Below, in pieces: positions 5,755 through 7,525 of a DNA stretch of 7,525 nt. The notes under the pieces were generated by a model that was given only the letters and a program-made list of their open reading frames with translations, did not search any database and was not told the DNA's origin. Source of the DNA: DRQF01 sp964559135 (GTDB lineage: Bacteria; Planctomycetota; GCA-002687715; DRQF01); the NCBI GenBank assembly GCA_964559135.1, contig CAZLGG010000149.1:1-7525 (forward strand), written 5' to 3'. The translations under genes and the position numbers were made by a program. Each line of letters starts with the position of its first letter. Within the stretch, counting starts at the first letter, position 1.

Positions 5755-5972
5755 CTACAAATCCTCCGGCCTGAGGCCTCTGTCCTCTTGGCGATGGGCG
5801 CGAGCATCCGCGGCCCGATCTCGTCGCGGTCGTGGAAGGCCCAGACCAGGTTGGGGAAGCCTTCGCGCGCGAGCACCTCGTGCGAACCCTCGGCCTCGCG
5901 CTTGACACGCCAGCCGATGCGCCGGAGTGCCGCGAACACGCGCGACGCCTTGGTCGCTCGCCAGCCGCTCAC
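5755..5972 (-). pseudogene. hicA: HicA-type mRNA interferase toxin, frameshifted near its 3' end
   Basis: From GTG 5972 the frame encodes a clear HicA: SGWRATKASRVFAALRRIGW (2-21), the GSH motif with the catalytic His (29-31), and the FHDRDEIGPRMLAPIAKRT helix region (46-64). HicA proteins of this class end in a 'TGLxPEDL' tail. After T64 the next frame reads GLRPEDL and stops at TAG 5757-5755, while the original frame runs on as 80 unlikely residues to 5532. One missing base, or two extra bases, at about 5775-5780 (GAGGCC on the minus strand) explains this; restored, the protein would be about 72-73 residues, the normal size. All catalytic elements precede the shift, so some activity could survive in the extended product. 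It follows hicB by 31 bases on the same strand. The shift could be real decay or a sequencing error. Confidence 0.8.
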
Positions 5973-6003
5973 GCGGCGGCGGAGACGGTCTCGAAGGCGA
6001 CGC

Positions 6004-6192
6004 TCACGGGGCCGCGCGGCCCTCGTCGTGGTCGAGGCGATCGGCCAGCACGCGCAGCGCCAGGGCCTGGACGTGGGCCAGGGCCAGGTCGGCCGTCTCG
6101 CCGTAGGCCATGACCCCGGGTAGATCGACGACCTCGGCCAGGAAGCGACCGTCCTCCTCCTGCTCGATCTCGGCGCGGTAGCAGGCCTTCAC
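6004..6192 (-). CDS. hicB: HicB-like antitoxin
   Basis: This is a 62-residue protein from GTG 6192. The whole length matches the partial RNase-H-fold HicB domain: YRAEIEQEEDGRFLAEVVDL (5-24), PGVMAYGET (25-33), and the helix ALAHVQALALRVLADRL (37-53). It lacks the C-terminal helix-turn-helix or ribbon-helix-helix domain found in longer HicB proteins, so direct promoter repression is not evident. By family knowledge it binds and blocks HicA. The gene precedes hicA (order hicB-hicA), the arrangement usual for this short HicB type with a 'WR.T....V..AL..IGW' HicA. The antitoxin is intact while its toxin carries a frameshift. Confidence 0.9.
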   Translation of the reverse strand: MKACYRAEIEQEEDGRFLAEVVDLPGVMAYGETADLALAHVQALALRVLADRLDHDEGRAAP

Positions 6193-6198
6193 AACTCG

Positions 6199-6206
6199 CT
6201 CTCCCC
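6199..6206 (-). promoter_or_regulatory. Ribosome-binding site of hicB
   Basis: On the minus strand GGGGAGAG ends 6 bases before the GTG at 6192. It supports that start codon and the 62-residue product. Confidence 0.6.
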
Positions 6207-6613
6207 GGGGGACACGGGGGAAATACCCCTACGACGAGGGCTCGCACACCTCCCGGCAGCCGAGCCTCAGCCATCCCGCGAGGGTGTCGGGTACGATGGG
6301 TCGCTGAAGGGAGGGTCGGACCGGGGAGGGCCGGTCGTATAGTTGTCCCAAAGTGGTAGGCCGGGACTTCCACGTGGCGATCGAAGCCCCGTCATTGGTC
6401 TGGGCGGGGCTTTGCGCGGAGAGGGTGTCTGCTGGACCGGGGCGGCTCCAGTTCGGTTGGCGGCGCTGCGTTGGCTTTGGAGTAGACGCTGGGTCGAGCC
6501 GAGGGTCGTCTGCGAAGGGAAGGGGCAGCGCATCGCCGGGATCGAGCCGCACCTCGGAGCTGCTGGCGGGTCTGGACGCAATGGGCCGAGCCCGGTGCGG
6601 GTGCCCCAGCTCT
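6207..6613. other. Stretch without a convincing gene upstream of hicBA
   Basis: No complete gene is visible in these 407 bases. A minus-strand frame ending at TAG 6231-6229 has a short coding-like tail (PIVPDTLAGWLRLGCREV, about 6233-6298) with nearly all G/C third positions, perhaps the end of a lost gene; the rest of that frame is Pro/Arg-rich. A perfect 6-bp inverted repeat, GACCGG and CCGGTC with a 6-base spacer, lies at 6319-6336, next to TATAGT at 6338-6343. The hicBA promoter is presumably here, but no clear -35/-10 pair is seen. Confidence 0.4.
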
Positions 6614-7024
6614 CTACGGTAGACGCACCTTCGCCGTTCCCATCACACGGGTCTCGCCGGCCTCGTTCTGCAGGGTGAGGTCGATCTCGAGGCTGCGGGT
6701 GGTCTCGTCCATATCGGTGACGACACCTGTGGCGCGGTGGGGCTGGTCCACCATCACGGGGGCGCGGAAGACTGTGTCGATCTGGAGGAGGGTGGCGTCG
6801 GGGGCCCAGCGGTGGATCATGGCGACGAAGAGCGCCTGGCTCATGATGCCGGGGACGATGGCGCCGGGAAGCCCCTCCTTGCGGGCGGCCTCGTGGTCGG
6901 TGAAGCGCCCGGTGAACATGCCCGCGGCCTTCGTGAAGCGGGTGACGTTGGCGACGGTGGTGTCGGGCGCGAGCTCGGGGAGCTCCTCGCCGAACTCCAC
7001 GTCTTCGAAGCGTTTGCGGGTCAC
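6614..7024 (-). CDS. MaoC-like hotdog-fold protein lacking the usual catalytic Asp/His
   Basis: This is a 136-residue protein from GTG 7024, which overlaps the stop of the upstream gene as GTGA. The layout is that of a single MaoC hotdog domain: FEDVEFGEELPEL (6-18), NVTRFTKAAGMFTGRFTDHE (26-45), AARKEGLPGAIVPGIMSQAL (46-65), then the strands ATLLQIDTVFRAPVMVDQP (77-95) and the C-terminal sheet. In active (R)-specific hydratases/dehydratases the segment reads 'GD.NPIH.D...A...G..G.IAHGML'. Here GDxNPIH is replaced by GMFTGRF and IAHG by IVPG, so the catalytic Asp and His are absent at their normal places; D43/H44 lie a few residues later. It probably forms a heterodimer with the co-translated FAS1-like dehydratase partner. 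A role in acyl-CoA or acyl-ACP metabolism is inferred from the fold. Confidence 0.8.
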   Translation of the reverse strand: MTRKRFEDVEFGEELPELAPDTTVANVTRFTKAAGMFTGRFTDHEAARKEGLPGAIVPGIMSQALFVAMIHRWAPDATLLQIDTVFRAPVMVDQPHRATGVVTDMDETTRSLEIDLTLQNEAGETRVMGTAKVRLP

Positions 7025-7455
7025 GAGCCCGGCCGCTCGCGCATCACCAGCCGCGAGTCCACCACCGAGACCAGCTCCTCACCCTCGAAGAGCTCCATCC
7101 GGCTCACCAGGAAGATCATCCGCCCGGAGCGGCCGGTCTTCTCGTAGATGTCGTGCAGGTGGCTACGGCCCACGAGGCGGGTGCCGGGGCGCAGCGGCCG
7201 CTTGGGCATCACCGCCTTTCCGGCGTCCAGTGGCAGCCCGATGGCGGGGAAGTCCCGGGGCAGCATACGGCGGCCGTGAAAGCGCGCGGTGAAGGTGGGC
7301 GGCGCTTGGAAGTCGGGATGCGAGGGGTCGGTGTAGCGGGGGTCGATCTCTCCCGCCGCGGTGGCAAAGCCCACGATCTCGTCGGCCCGTACTTCGAAGT
7401 GTCGCTCGTCGAAGTCCCGGTTCAGCCAGTCCTGCTTCAGCTCGTCGATTTCCAC
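7021..7455 (-). CDS. FAS1-like dehydratase (MaoC N-terminal type) hotdog-fold protein
   Basis: This is a 144-residue protein from GTG 7455 (ATG is not available). Residues about 15-65 carry the FAS1-like dehydratase segment HFEVRADEIVGFATAAGEID (19-38), PRYTDPSHPDF (39-49), and APPTFTARFHGRRMLP (51-66), as in the non-catalytic HadA-type subunits of two-subunit acyl dehydratases. The second half (LRPGTRLVGRSHLHDIYEKT, about 88-107, then two strands) completes the hotdog. The gene overlaps the following MaoC-like gene by 4 bases (GTGA). It also overlaps the end of the preceding coding frame by about 19 bases, so all three are probably one operon. FAS1-like plus MaoC pairs usually hydrate enoyl-CoA or dehydrate hydroxyacyl-ACP; the substrate here is unknown. 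A GAGG about 7 bases before the GTG is a plausible ribosome-binding site. Confidence 0.82.
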   Translation of the reverse strand: MEIDELKQDWLNRDFDERHFEVRADEIVGFATAAGEIDPRYTDPSHPDFQAPPTFTARFHGRRMLPRDFPAIGLPLDAGKAVMPKRPLRPGTRLVGRSHLHDIYEKTGRSGRMIFLVSRMELFEGEELVSVVDSRLVMRERPGS

Positions 7456-7525
7456 GTCAGGGCCTCGAAGTCTCCGGCGCGCAGCGCCTCCGCCAGCTCG
7501 GCCTCCGAGCGTACCGCAGCAGGGA
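7437..7525 (-). CDS. 3' end of an unidentified gene entering from the right edge
   Basis: A minus-strand frame (codons from 7523) reads VRSEAELAEALRAGDFEALT near its end and stops at TGA 7439-7437. It has nearly all G/C third positions and a helical, charged composition, unlike the other two frames. It overlaps the start of the FAS1-like dehydratase gene by 19 bases. This suggests an operon continuing to the right. Only 28 residues are visible and no family can be assigned. Confidence 0.45.
   Translation of the reverse strand, partial: PAAVRSEAELAEALRAGDFEALTWKSTS

Noticed and set aside
1..7525. CRISPR array, tRNA or rRNA genes
   Set aside because: No regularly spaced direct repeats, cloverleaf-like segments or rRNA-like sequence were noticed on either strand.

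Overview
The window comes from a high-GC bacterial chromosome. The very GC-rich third codon positions, GTG and TTG starts, short start/stop overlaps, and the mix of lipid-type enzymes with toxin-like modules would suit a deltaproteobacterial, myxobacterial or similar environmental lineage. That placement is an inference; no ribosomal or marker gene is present.

Left part (1-2475). A minus-strand gene leaves the left edge after its first 25 codons. Two plus-strand gene pairs follow in tandem. Each pair is a start-poor, glycine-rich open frame that looks like the C-terminal end of a larger secreted protein, followed at once by a small membrane-anchored protein. Pair 1 (about 118-744 with 741-1436) is joined by an ATGA overlap and a strong Shine-Dalgarno sequence. 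Pair 2 (1466/1532-1933 with 1936-2475) has a 2-base gap. The layout resembles orphan toxin/immunity cassettes found behind Rhs-type polymorphic toxins, but no known toxin fold is recognised.

Middle part (2488-3620, minus strand). A stand-alone TIR-like nucleotide-binding protein of the Cap12/Pycsar-effector TIR type is a candidate anti-phage NAD-cleaving effector. Its start overlaps (ATGA) the tail of a broken upstream gene whose last residues look like a helix-turn-helix regulator. Upstream of that tail lies an out-of-frame scrap of an IS66 transposase zinc-binding region, so an IS66 remnant probably destroyed the upstream gene. A small predicted lipoprotein of unknown function follows.

Right part (3781-7525, minus strand). 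This holds a complete Baeyer-Villiger-type flavin monooxygenase (3781-5280), a poorly coding stretch, a hicBA toxin-antitoxin pair whose hicA is frameshifted near its 3' end (5755-6192), about 420 bases with no convincing gene, and an overlapping pair of hotdog dehydratase-type proteins (6614-7455) preceded by the tail of another gene. The metabolic genes (monooxygenase and hotdog pair) look like resident lipid or xenobiotic catabolism. The segment between them and the left edge is an accessory, defence/conflict-type region with several broken genes.
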